This document shows positions 26,961-35,883 of a stretch of 64,000 nt of DNA, piece by piece. Where the stretch lies: positions 1-64,000 of the forward strand of contig DAOMQA010000011.1 of assembly GCA_035445085.1 (NCBI GenBank), written 5' to 3'. The notes beneath the pieces were generated by a model. It was not told where the DNA came from and searched no databases. It saw only the letters and a program-made list of their open reading frames with translations. A program made the translations under genes and the position numbers. The DNA is from JBDHXE01 sp035445085 (GTDB lineage: Bacteria > Bacteroidota > Ignavibacteria > Kapaibacteriales > UBA2268). The first letter of the stretch is position 1, and each line of letters begins with the position of its first letter.

Positions 26961-28511
26961 ATGATTAGTCCAGATAGCCATAAATTAAAAACGGCATTAG
27001 TATCGGTATCAGACAAGCGTGGCATAGTTGAGTTTTGCAAACAATTAGTCGATTTTGGGATAAAAATTTATTCAACTGGTGGCACATTTAAGACTTTAGC
27101 AAGTGCTGGTATTGAGGTTTCCAGTGTTAGCGATATCACCTCATTCCCGGAAATTCTCGATGGTAGAGTTAAAACCTTGCACCCTGCCTTACATTCAGGT
27201 TTGTTGGCAGAACTAGATAATGATGAGCACTTGGCTCAACTCAAAGAACATAATTTCAGTTCAATTGACTTGGTAGTTGTTAATCTTTATCCTTTTGAGA
27301 ATAAATTATCCGAAAAAGCTCCGCACAACGAAATGGTTGAAAATATTGATATTGGTGGACCTACCATGCTAAGAAGTGCAGCCAAAAATTATAAGTGGAC
27401 GGCGGTTGTTATAAACCCTAATAGATATGAAGAAATAATCAAGTTATTAAAAGAAAATAATTGTTGTTTGAGTGAAAATTATAGGGCAGTTTTAGCAGGC
27501 GAGGTTTTCTCTCATACTGCATATTACGACTCCTTGATATCTAACTATTTTAATAAGTATAATGATAACAATATACCAGACAAACTAAATTTATCTTATA
27601 ATAAAGTCCAAGATTTACGGTATGGAGAAAACCCACACCAACAAGCGGCTTTGTATGGTTATTTTAATGATATTTTTGAAAAGATACATGGAAAAGAACT
27701 TTCATATAATAATATTTTAGATATAAACTCTGCAGCTCAATTAATAATAGAATTTGAGGAGCCTAGTTGCGCCATAATCAAGCATACCAATCCTTGCGGT
27801 GTAGCAAGTGCAGAAGATATTAAAACAGCATTTAATTTAGCCTTTTCTACAGATACTGTATCTCCATTTGGCGGTATTATCGTATTTAATCGAGAAGTAG
27901 ATGAAGATACAGCGAACGCTATTCATGGTATATTTACAGAATTAATAATTGCACCCAATTTTACAGAAACAGCATTTGAGATACTAAGTAAGAAAAAGGA
28001 TAGAAGGCTTATAAGATTTGCTCCCCAGCAAATTACAAATTATTTAGATAAGGATTGCCGTTCGGTTGTAGGTGGCTTATTAGTTCAGTCAAATGATAAA
28101 TATTTAATTGATACATCAAAGTTACAAGTTGTTACGGAACGCAAACCTAATGATGAAGAAATGAACTCTCTATTATTTGCTTGGAAAGTTTGCAAACACG
28201 TAAAGAGTAACGCAATTGTATATACAAATGGAAAGCAAACTTTAGCGATTGGTGCCGGGCAAATGTCGCGAGTAGACTCGTCAAGAATAGCAGTAGAAAA
28301 AGCAAAATTGATGAATTTAAATCTCAAGTCTTGTGTAGTAGCATCAGATGCTTTTTTCCCGTTTGCAGATGGATTAATTGAAGCTAATGAAGCAGGAGCA
28401 ATTGCAGTAATTCAGCCGGGCGGTTCAGTAAGAGATAATGAAGTAATAGAAGAAGCTAATAAACGTAATATGACTATGGTATTTACAGGTTTAAGACACT
28501 TTAGACATTAA
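26961..28511 (+). CDS. purH: Bifunctional AICAR transformylase / IMP cyclohydrolase
   Basis: A 516-residue enzyme for the last two steps of purine synthesis, formylating AICAR with 10-formyl-THF and closing the ring to IMP. The N-terminal cyclohydrolase domain (ALVSVSDKRGIVEF, STGGTFKTL, GRVKTLHP) and C-terminal transformylase domain (LRYGENPHQQAALY, AIIKHTNPCGVA, GAGQMSRVDS) are both complete. A TACTTTTG box (26926-26933) with TTTG 22 bases upstream could be its promoter. A short CheR gene follows 19 bases after the stop. Confidence 0.97.
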   Translation: MISPDSHKLKTALVSVSDKRGIVEFCKQLVDFGIKIYSTGGTFKTLASAGIEVSSVSDITSFPEILDGRVKTLHPALHSGLLAELDNDEHLAQLKEHNFSSIDLVVVNLYPFENKLSEKAPHNEMVENIDIGGPTMLRSAAKNYKWTAVVINPNRYEEIIKLLKENNCCLSENYRAVLAGEVFSHTAYYDSLISNYFNKYNDNNIPDKLNLSYNKVQDLRYGENPHQQAALYGYFNDIFEKIHGKELSYNNILDINSAAQLIIEFEEPSCAIIKHTNPCGVASAEDIKTAFNLAFSTDTVSPFGGIIVFNREVDEDTANAIHGIFTELIIAPNFTETAFEILSKKKDRRLIRFAPQQITNYLDKDCRSVVGGLLVQSNDKYLIDTSKLQVVTERKPNDEEMNSLLFAWKVCKHVKSNAIVYTNGKQTLAIGAGQMSRVDSSRIAVEKAKLMNLNLKSCVVASDAFFPFADGLIEANEAGAIAVIQPGGSVRDNEVIEEANKRNMTMVFTGLRHFRH

Positions 28512-28530
28512 TTAAAAGGAAATTTATAAA

Positions 28531-29133
28531 ATGGCATTTACTTTTTTCTTCAGAGATAGGCACACATTAGAGCAATTAGCTGATCAGTTGATAGCTTTTA
28601 AAAAGCAAGGCGAGCAAATTAAAATATGGGATGCTGGTTGTGCAATGGGACCCGAACCTTATACCTTTGCAATGATATTAAGAGAGAAAATAGGTAATGA
28701 ATGGTTTCAAAATGTTCAAATTTTAGCAAGCGATATTGATGAATTAGGTAATTTCCAATCTATTATAAATAATGGTATTTATAAAAAACATGAGTTAGAA
28801 CGTATGCCAGAAGATATATTTAATAAATATTTTACTCAATATGATGCAGATGAGCAATTTATCTTAGGAGATGAGATTAAGAACTCTCTAAAATTCATTA
28901 AGCATGACTTACTTACTTTAAAACCACTTGATTTAAATTTTGATGCTATTATTTGTAAAAATGTATTGCTACACTTTGAATATAAACAGAGAATAGATGT
29001 TTTAAATATGTTTCATAAGGTATTAAATACGAATGGTTTATTAACAACAGAGCAAACCCAATCTATTCCAGAAGAAATTACAGATAAGTTTGAAAGGTTA
29101 GTATCTAATGCTAATGTTTTCAAAAAGAGATAA
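28531..29133 (+). CDS. Short CheR-type methyltransferase domain protein
   Basis: A 200-residue protein matching the C-terminal SAM-binding domain of chemotaxis methyltransferase CheR: FTFFFRD at the very start, SAM motif WDAGCAMGPEPYT, ILASDIDE, and FDAIICKNVLLHFEY. Classical CheR proteins are about 70 residues longer, with an N-terminal helical domain that helps bind receptors; it is absent here. No chemotaxis genes are near. It starts 19 bases after purH, with AAGGA upstream, and the MBL gene follows after 2 bases, so the three are likely one transcript. The substrate is unknown. Confidence 0.8.
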   Translation: MAFTFFFRDRHTLEQLADQLIAFKKQGEQIKIWDAGCAMGPEPYTFAMILREKIGNEWFQNVQILASDIDELGNFQSIINNGIYKKHELERMPEDIFNKYFTQYDADEQFILGDEIKNSLKFIKHDLLTLKPLDLNFDAIICKNVLLHFEYKQRIDVLNMFHKVLNTNGLLTTEQTQSIPEEITDKFERLVSNANVFKKR

Positions 29134-29135
29134 AA

Positions 29136-29735
29136 ATGCAGGTTTCTATTTACAATGGCGACCCCAATATTTATACTGCAAAATCTTATTTTGTAAGAGG
29201 TTCATGGAATGCCATTGCCGATATTAACACGCTTATAGATACTGGTAGAGACGATGGTATTGTAGATTATATTCATCATTTAAACACAGGTTTAGGTAAG
29301 AAGAAACTTGATTTAGTGATACTGACGCACGAGCATTTTGACCATACAAATTCATTAAAAGTAATAAAGCCAGAGTTTTCGCCCTACGTAATAGGAATGG
29401 CAAAAGGACCATTAGTAGATGAAATACCAAAAGATGGTATGAAAGTAAAAATTGGAGATTGTAACGCTGAAATCTTATATACACCTGGGCATTCTAATGA
29501 TTCAATTTGCATTTATGTCCCTGAAAATGGTACATTGTTTTCTGGAGATACGCAGTTAAGCATTAAAACAATAGGTGGAACTTATACTAAGGCTTATATT
29601 GAAACATTAAAAAGGCTTTCATATTTAGATTTGAAAATTGTATACTCTGGGCATGATGCCCCAATAGTAGGGAATATTGCTGATATAATTGCGGAAAGCA
29701 TGAACAACGTACTTAGAAGCTCAATAGTAGATTAA
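29136..29735 (+). CDS. Metallo-beta-lactamase-fold hydrolase
   Basis: A 199-residue MBL-fold protein. The zinc motif HEHFDH (within LTHEHFDHTNSL), the next ligand His in TPGHSNDS, the bridging Asp in FSGDTQ and the last His in YSGHDAP are all present. Members of this size include glyoxalase II-like and other hydrolases; the exact substrate cannot be read. It begins 2 bases after the CheR-like gene and ends ahead of a bidirectional terminator. Confidence 0.88.
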   Translation: MQVSIYNGDPNIYTAKSYFVRGSWNAIADINTLIDTGRDDGIVDYIHHLNTGLGKKKLDLVILTHEHFDHTNSLKVIKPEFSPYVIGMAKGPLVDEIPKDGMKVKIGDCNAEILYTPGHSNDSICIYVPENGTLFSGDTQLSIKTIGGTYTKAYIETLKRLSYLDLKIVYSGHDAPIVGNIADIIAESMNNVLRSSIVD

Positions 29736-29771
29736 TTTTTTTCGATAAATGTATTTTTACATACAAGTCAA

Positions 29772-29808
29772 TAGAAAGAGGCTATTTGTGTAAAATAACC
29801 TCTTTCTA
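29772..29808. terminator. Bidirectional terminator between the MBL hydrolase and kbl
   Basis: The 10-bp arms TAGAAAGAGG (29772-29781) and CCTCTTTCTA (29799-29808), with further A-T pairs inside the loop, lie between convergent genes. Confidence 0.8.
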
Positions 29809-29820
29809 TATAAATATACA

Positions 29821-31065
29821 TTAAATCATATTTAATTCTTTGCCGACTCTTATAAAAGCATTAATTGCTTTATCTAAGTGTTCGTCGCTATGAGCAGCTG
29901 AAATTTGCACCCTTATTCTATCTTTACCTTTTGGAACAACAGGGAAAGAAAAGGCTATAACATAAATACCTTCTTCTAACATACGGTTAGCAAATTTCAC
30001 AGCTAAGGCAGAGCAATCGGGATATTTGCCAAACATTATTGGAGTTATAGGATGAACTCCAGGGATAATGTCAAATCCTGCTTCTGTCATTGCTTTACGA
30101 AACTTTTGAGTATTGCTCTCTAACTTGTCTCTTAATTCTGTAGAAGCCGTTAGTATATCAATACATTTAATTGTAGCACCTACAACAGCTGGCGCAATAG
30201 TATTCGAGAATAAGTATGGTCTTGCTTTATTTCTCATCCATTCGATTATTTCTTTATGTCCGATTATCGCACCACCACTTGCACCACCAAGAGCTTTACC
30301 AAACGTAGTAGTTATAATATCTATTCTACCCATCACTTCTCTATATTCGTGCGTTCCTCTGCCTGTTTTGCCAATAAAGCCAGTAGAATGACTATCATCA
30401 ACCATAACAAGAGCATCGTACTTGTCTGCCAAATCACAAATATCTTTTAAGTTTGCAATATCTCCATCCATAGAAAATACACCATCAGTAGCGATAACTT
30501 TAAACCTGCACCCTTGTTCATTTGCTTCAATCAAGCATTTTTCTAAGCCTTTTAAAGTTTTACCAGTAGCAGGGGCTATTTCTTCTACATTATTCATATC
30601 ACTATGCTTATAAACCCAACGTTTAGCTTTAGATAAGCGAATACCATCAATAATAGAAGCATGATTTAAAGCGTCAGTGATAATTGCATCTTCTGGTCCA
30701 AAAAGTGGCTCAAATACAGCACCATTTGCATCAAAACAAGAAGAGAAAAGTATAGCATCTTCCATATCAACAAAATCTGCAATTTTTCTTTCTAAGACTT
30801 TATGTATATCCTGCGTGCCACAAATAAAACGAACTGAAGACAAACCAAAGCCACGAGCGTCGATACTTTCATGCGAAGCTTTAATTAAGTCGGGATTTGA
30901 TGATAATCCTAGGTAATTATTTGCACAGAAATTTAATACTTTTTTGCCATTAACTAAAATTTCTGCAGATTGCGGTGATTCGATAATTCTTTCGTGCTTA
31001 TATAGCTTCTGTTCTTCTAAAGCGTTTAATTCTTTACTTAAATATTCTTTTAAATTTCCATACAT
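29821..31065 (-). CDS. kbl: Glycine C-acetyltransferase (2-amino-3-ketobutyrate CoA ligase)
   Basis: A 414-residue PLP enzyme of the alpha-oxoamine synthase family. It converts 2-amino-3-ketobutyrate and CoA to glycine and acetyl-CoA in threonine breakdown. Visible are NFCANNYLGLSS, the PLP-contacting MVDDSHSTGFIG, and the lysine motif TTTFGKALGG that forms the Schiff base. It is slightly longer than the usual 398. Threonine dehydrogenase (tdh), its usual partner, is not adjacent. Related enzymes such as BioF cannot be fully excluded, but the motifs fit KBL best. The 285 bases upstream (31066-31350) show no gene. Confidence 0.92.
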   Translation of the reverse strand: MYGNLKEYLSKELNALEEQKLYKHERIIESPQSAEILVNGKKVLNFCANNYLGLSSNPDLIKASHESIDARGFGLSSVRFICGTQDIHKVLERKIADFVDMEDAILFSSCFDANGAVFEPLFGPEDAIITDALNHASIIDGIRLSKAKRWVYKHSDMNNVEEIAPATGKTLKGLEKCLIEANEQGCRFKVIATDGVFSMDGDIANLKDICDLADKYDALVMVDDSHSTGFIGKTGRGTHEYREVMGRIDIITTTFGKALGGASGGAIIGHKEIIEWMRNKARPYLFSNTIAPAVVGATIKCIDILTASTELRDKLESNTQKFRKAMTEAGFDIIPGVHPITPIMFGKYPDCSALAVKFANRMLEEGIYVIAFSFPVVPKGKDRIRVQISAAHSDEHLDKAINAFIRVGKELNMI

Positions 31066-31350
31066 AAATAACTCTCACAAAAATTGTTTAAATAACTAAG
31101 CTAAAATAACTATAAATTATCTATTTTGAAACCTTAATGCAAAAAATATAGGTAATTAGCCAATGATTTCGCGTAGCCTTATACACCAAATATTTATTTT
31201 ATTCCTAAGTATTTTCAAAAATCATAAAAAATATTTTGGTAATTTAATATATTTTCATTAGATTGAACTCTACAGACTGGTCATTTTTAAAAATGATTAA
31301 AACAATATAATAATTTATTAAACAATAATTTTTTCTTTAAAGGTAAAATA

Positions 31351-32832
31351 ATGAGGCTTATCTTATTAATAGCGATCTTATTTGGTGTAAGCTCTAATAT
31401 TTATTCTATTGGTATAGTTTACAAGCAAGTTTATGATTACAATAGAAACAAACACTATAAAGAAGGGCGAATAGCTGACTTGAAGGATGGTAATAAAGTC
31501 TTTGCTTATAGTACACAAATTCCTAATGAATCCGATAAAATAAATATAATGATTATTGATGAAAATGGTAAAACATTAAAATTTAATGATAGTGCACATT
31601 GGGAATGTACCATAAGAGACCTATATGTGGCACATGATAATACAATTAAAATAGTTGGATTTAGGAATATTCCTGGGCATGAAATAACTTATGGTATTTC
31701 TTATATTGAGTTAGACAAAAACTTAAATATCATAAAAAAAAGTTATTCTGACTCTTTAAGTAAAAACAAGATACCTAACCCTATAATTTCGAAAGATGGT
31801 GAACAAATACTATTAGGTAACTATAATACAGATACCAAATTCCCATGTGTTGATATTTATAACACAGATTGTAATCTGATAGAAAGTAAAGATATTGGAT
31901 TTACCCCATTTAAGTTTAATGAGCAATTATATTCTATCACGTTATATAAATATAACAATGGCTTTTATTTAAATTATGCATTTTCTAAGCCAGGATTTGC
32001 TCAATATATAACATTATATAAGTTAGATAACAAACTCAACCCAATTATTAGACAAGATTTTGGTAAAGACTTATTATTATCCTATGTATCATTAGATAAC
32101 GTAAATCAGCATGGTGATTTTTTAGTTACATATAGAGACGCTACACTTTTTATTTTTAGAACATCCTTCTTAAATAGTTATGATAGTAACTTTGAATTAA
32201 ACTATACAATGGACACTTTGAATCCCAGAACAATACAGACATCCTCTAAAGACAGCTTAATTATAGCGAATGCTGCTGTACTGAATAGTGGCGCATCACT
32301 AATGACTTATAGACCTCGTAGTGGTTATGAAGAGCTACATTCTTCACTAAGGTATGTAAACTCAGCTGGCAAAACGGTTGATGATATTTTGTTCCACCAA
32401 CCTAATTCAGATCCAGATTCAGTCACATTAGGTAGAGCTGCTATATATAACACAGAAAGTGGAGATGTTTTTATAGCATTTAAAAGCGTTTACCAAGGAG
32501 AAGAGTGGGAACCATATAAAACTGAATACCCCTTTGGTTTTGCGAAAGTAGTATTAATGAAACTTGACGAGTCCGTTGGTGTTAAAGATATAAGCTTACA
32601 TAATACTGATGTTGCTATTTTCCCTAACCCCGCTACAGATTTCATAACGATTAATTACGATAATAAGGACAATAACATAAGCTCGCCTGCTTTTATATAC
32701 GATATATTAGGGTTACAAGTCTTGCAAAAATCATTTATTAATAGTAATAACAAAATAGATATATCGCACCTCACCCCTGGCGTTTATTTCATAAAAATAG
32801 GCAATAGAATAGAGAAGTTCGTAAAAATTTAG
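31351..32832 (+). CDS. Secreted protein with T9SS type A sorting domain
   Basis: A 493-residue protein with an N-terminal signal peptide (LILLIAILFGVSSNIYSIG), a beta-rich body of repeated short strands, and a C-terminal sorting domain in about the last 80 residues (VAIFPNPATDFITINY, LTPGVYFIKIGN, ending EKFVKI). It should be exported by the type IX system. No enzymatic motif is seen. Body and tail resemble the 528-residue protein at 20342, so the two may be distant paralogues. A strong terminator begins at its stop codon. Confidence 0.85.
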   Translation: MRLILLIAILFGVSSNIYSIGIVYKQVYDYNRNKHYKEGRIADLKDGNKVFAYSTQIPNESDKINIMIIDENGKTLKFNDSAHWECTIRDLYVAHDNTIKIVGFRNIPGHEITYGISYIELDKNLNIIKKSYSDSLSKNKIPNPIISKDGEQILLGNYNTDTKFPCVDIYNTDCNLIESKDIGFTPFKFNEQLYSITLYKYNNGFYLNYAFSKPGFAQYITLYKLDNKLNPIIRQDFGKDLLLSYVSLDNVNQHGDFLVTYRDATLFIFRTSFLNSYDSNFELNYTMDTLNPRTIQTSSKDSLIIANAAVLNSGASLMTYRPRSGYEELHSSLRYVNSAGKTVDDILFHQPNSDPDSVTLGRAAIYNTESGDVFIAFKSVYQGEEWEPYKTEYPFGFAKVVLMKLDESVGVKDISLHNTDVAIFPNPATDFITINYDNKDNNISSPAFIYDILGLQVLQKSFINSNNKIDISHLTPGVYFIKIGNRIEKFVKI

Positions 32833-32856
32833 ATAAATGGGGTTCGCCCCATTTAT
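32833..32856 (+). terminator. Terminator with a TTCG tetraloop
   Basis: The 10-bp arms ATAAATGGGG (32833-32842) and CCCCATTTAT (32847-32856) enclose TTCG, a very stable tetraloop in RNA. The rest of 32857-33164 holds no convincing gene. Confidence 0.8.
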
Positions 32857-33164
32857 TCTCTTGATGATAAATGTGGAGTGAGAATTATGCAAAAGGCTAT
32901 TATTTCGATCGGATTATTAAAAGCACTTAATTGATAAGCAATATACTAATTATGATTGCCTCTAATACATTTTCAGCATAAGTTACTAAATATAGTAGAT
33001 AATCGCACCCTCTCAATAATCTACTTGATTTCTGCCCAGTCAAAAAGTATTTAGATGATTTTCAAACAACATCAATCAATTATAATACTTCAATTATCAT
33101 TTTAACAATTTATAATAATATAAAACTTCTTACTTTTGTTAATTAGGATTATGAGTAAAATAAG

Positions 33165-33899
33165 ATGAATTTGAATGTAAATATAGACCACGTAGCAACA
33201 ATAAGGCAAGCCAGGGGTGGCGATGAACCCAACCCAGTAACAGCTGCATTAGTAGCCGAATTAGCAGGAGCCACTGGAATAGTAGCACACCTAAGAGAAG
33301 ATAGGCGCCACGTTCAAGATAAAGATATAAAATTAATCAGGGAAACAATTCAAACGAGATTTGATTTAGAAATGGCTGCTACTGAAGAGATAATTAACAT
33401 TGCTTTAGATATAGTTCCAGAATTAGTTACAATAGTGCCTGAAAAAAGATTAGAATTAACTACGGAAGGCGGCTTAGACGTAATTTCTATGAAAGATAAT
33501 CTTAAAATACTATGCGATAGGATGCACGAAAAAGATATTGAGGTTTCCTTTTTTGTTGAACCTGACTTTAATCAAATAGAAGTCTGCAAAGAAATTGGCG
33601 CAGATATGGTTGAACTACATACCGGGAAATATGCTGAAGCCACAACTCAAAAAGATATTATATCGCATTTTTCAAAAATTGAAAAGGCAGCAAACTATGC
33701 ACACTCTTTAGGGCTCTTTGTAGCTGCAGGTCATGGCTTAAATTATACCAACACACAGCTTATAGCAGGTATAAAATCCATTAGAGAACTAAGTATAGGG
33801 CATTCTATTATTTCTAAAGCTGTATTTTCTGGACTTAGTGAAGCAGTAAAAGAAATGCTTACTATCATAAAATACGAAAACTTAAAAGCAGGTATTTAA
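33165..33899 (+). CDS. pdxJ: Pyridoxine 5'-phosphate synthase
   Basis: A 244-residue TIM-barrel enzyme that condenses 1-deoxy-D-xylulose 5-phosphate with 3-amino-2-oxopropyl phosphate to pyridoxine 5'-phosphate. Typical segments are NVNIDHVATIRQARGGDEPNP, AHLREDRRHVQDKD, ELVTIVPEKR and AAGHGLNY. The substrate deoxyxylulose phosphate is made by Dxs, encoded elsewhere in the window. A TACTTTTG box at 33131-33138 may be the -7 element. asnB begins 2 bases after its stop. Confidence 0.97.
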   Translation: MNLNVNIDHVATIRQARGGDEPNPVTAALVAELAGATGIVAHLREDRRHVQDKDIKLIRETIQTRFDLEMAATEEIINIALDIVPELVTIVPEKRLELTTEGGLDVISMKDNLKILCDRMHEKDIEVSFFVEPDFNQIEVCKEIGADMVELHTGKYAEATTQKDIISHFSKIEKAANYAHSLGLFVAAGHGLNYTNTQLIAGIKSIRELSIGHSIISKAVFSGLSEAVKEMLTIIKYENLKAGI

Positions 33900-33901
33900 G
33901 T

Positions 33902-35815
33902 ATGTGCGGTATTGCTGGCGTTATTGACAATAGGACTACTTCACAAACAAACCATAATTTATTAAAAAGAATGAGCGATGTTATTGTTCATCGTGGGCCT
34001 GATTCTGATGGGCAATGGTTATCTGATGACTTGAAATGCGGGTTTTCGTTTAGACGCTTAGCAATCATAGACCTAAGCGAAAATGGCAACCAACCCATGC
34101 ACACCCCAGACGGCCGTTACCATATTGTATTCAATGGCGAAATTTATAATCACAAGGAAATTAGGAAAGAATTATTATCTAAAGGTTATAATTATCACTC
34201 AAACACAGATACAGAAACTATATTATATGGCTATCAGGAATGGGGAACAAAGTTATTCAATAAATTACTTGGTATGTGGGCAATAGCTATATGGGATTCT
34301 AAAGATAATTCTATATTATTATGTAGAGATAGAATAGGAATAAAACCACTTTATTATTATTTAAAAGATAATATTTTAGTATTTGGTTCAGAAATTAAAT
34401 CAATTCTTCAACACCCTGATATAAAAGCAACGGTTAATTATCGTGAAATGGTCAACCTATTACATTTCTCGATGACTGGTACCGAAGGCACTTTATTTGA
34501 AGGTATTAAAAAGTTGCCTTCGGGTCATTTTTTAGTATCATATAAATCTGATATTACAATTACGCAATATTGGACGCCTCTAAGTAACGTTCAGAATATA
34601 CAATCTCAAGATGAAAATCAAATTATCTCTAATATATTAGCCCACCTCCGAACAGCTATTAAAGATCGTATGATGAGCGATGTACCTTTTGGTGTCTTTC
34701 TTAGCGGTGGCATTGATTCGAGCTTAAATGTAGCTCTAATGAGTGAAATAATGGATAGACCTGTAGATACTTATACAGTTGGATTTAGTGATTTAGAGAA
34801 ATATAATGAGTTGTACTATGCTAATTTAATTGCTAAAAAATTCAAGTCTAATCACCATGAAATACTCATCAACAAAAACGATGCCTTTGATTCTTTAGAT
34901 GATTTAACTTGGCATACGGACGAACCTAACGGGGACCCTGTATGTATCCCACTTTATTATTTAAGTAAACTCACTAAGAATAGTGGTACAACTGTAATAC
35001 AAGTTGGCGAAGGTAGTGATGAACAATTTTTTGGGTATGATTGGATAATCAGGGATTGGAAATTTAATAATTCTTACCATAAGTATTTTAATCTATTGCC
35101 CCAATTACTTAAACAGCTTGTATTTTCTTCCGTCAGCCCGCTTTTAAATAAAAATGGCTATTATATTATCAGTGAGTATATTAGAAGATCTACTTATAAT
35201 GAAGAACTTTATAAAACAGGTAGTAATAGGTTTACCCCTATACATTTAAATTATTTATTAAACAATAAATATAAAAATTTGATAAATGAGCCTAATCTTA
35301 TGATTAATAAGATTTATGATGAGATTTCTCGTAATTATCCGCAAGCAGACCAAATGCAGAAAATGGTGTATATAGAGTTAAGACATAGATTAGCCGAAAC
35401 TTTATTAATGAGAGTAGATAAAATTACGATGGCGCATTCACTTGAAGCTAGGGTGCCATTTTTAGATAGTCGCTTAGTTGAATATACTATGTCCTTAAAC
35501 GAAAAGCAAAGACTGCCTAATACAAAGATACCTAAATATTTACTTAAGAAAGCAGCAGAAAATATTTTACCTAATGAAGTGATTTACCGCAAAAAGCAAG
35601 GCTTTGCAGCACCAGTAAAAGAATGGTTACGAAACGAATGGTTTAATCCAGTATATGATATAATCAATCAATCATTTTTTGTTACAGAGAATATTTTCGA
35701 TATTAATTATATTAATAGGTTGTTTAAATTACATAAGGATAATAAATTTAACTTTCAGAATGAAATTTATATTTTATTAATGATTTCCTTATGGCATAAA
35801 AAGTTTATTAAATAG
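33902..35815 (+). CDS. asnB: Glutamine-hydrolysing asparagine synthase
   Basis: A 637-residue two-domain amidotransferase. The mature N-terminus is Cys2 (MCGIAGV), the glutaminase nucleophile, followed by RGPDSDG and FNGEIYNHKEI. The synthase domain carries the ATP pyrophosphatase motif FLSGGIDSS and the conserved EGSDE segment. The reaction is aspartate + glutamine + ATP to asparagine + glutamate + AMP. AsnB-like paralogues also act in capsule or O-antigen loci, but no sugar genes are near. The 2-base spacing from pdxJ suggests one transcript. Confidence 0.95.
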   Translation: MCGIAGVIDNRTTSQTNHNLLKRMSDVIVHRGPDSDGQWLSDDLKCGFSFRRLAIIDLSENGNQPMHTPDGRYHIVFNGEIYNHKEIRKELLSKGYNYHSNTDTETILYGYQEWGTKLFNKLLGMWAIAIWDSKDNSILLCRDRIGIKPLYYYLKDNILVFGSEIKSILQHPDIKATVNYREMVNLLHFSMTGTEGTLFEGIKKLPSGHFLVSYKSDITITQYWTPLSNVQNIQSQDENQIISNILAHLRTAIKDRMMSDVPFGVFLSGGIDSSLNVALMSEIMDRPVDTYTVGFSDLEKYNELYYANLIAKKFKSNHHEILINKNDAFDSLDDLTWHTDEPNGDPVCIPLYYLSKLTKNSGTTVIQVGEGSDEQFFGYDWIIRDWKFNNSYHKYFNLLPQLLKQLVFSSVSPLLNKNGYYIISEYIRRSTYNEELYKTGSNRFTPIHLNYLLNNKYKNLINEPNLMINKIYDEISRNYPQADQMQKMVYIELRHRLAETLLMRVDKITMAHSLEARVPFLDSRLVEYTMSLNEKQRLPNTKIPKYLLKKAAENILPNEVIYRKKQGFAAPVKEWLRNEWFNPVYDIINQSFFVTENIFDINYINRLFKLHKDNKFNFQNEIYILLMISLWHKKFIK

Positions 35816-35883
35816 TAATTCTTCAATCTGATATATTTTCTTATTTTTGCTCAAATTTTACAAATTATATATATTATAGAGCT

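Noticed and set aside
31280..31300. Short palindrome TCATTTTTAAAAATGA upstream of the 493-residue protein gene
   Set aside because: A pure A/T palindrome of this size is expected by chance; no promoter context fits it as an operator.
32887..32934. A 15-codon frame (MQKAIISIGLLKALN) with GGAG upstream
   Set aside because: Too short and without any supporting feature beyond the ribosome-site-like string.
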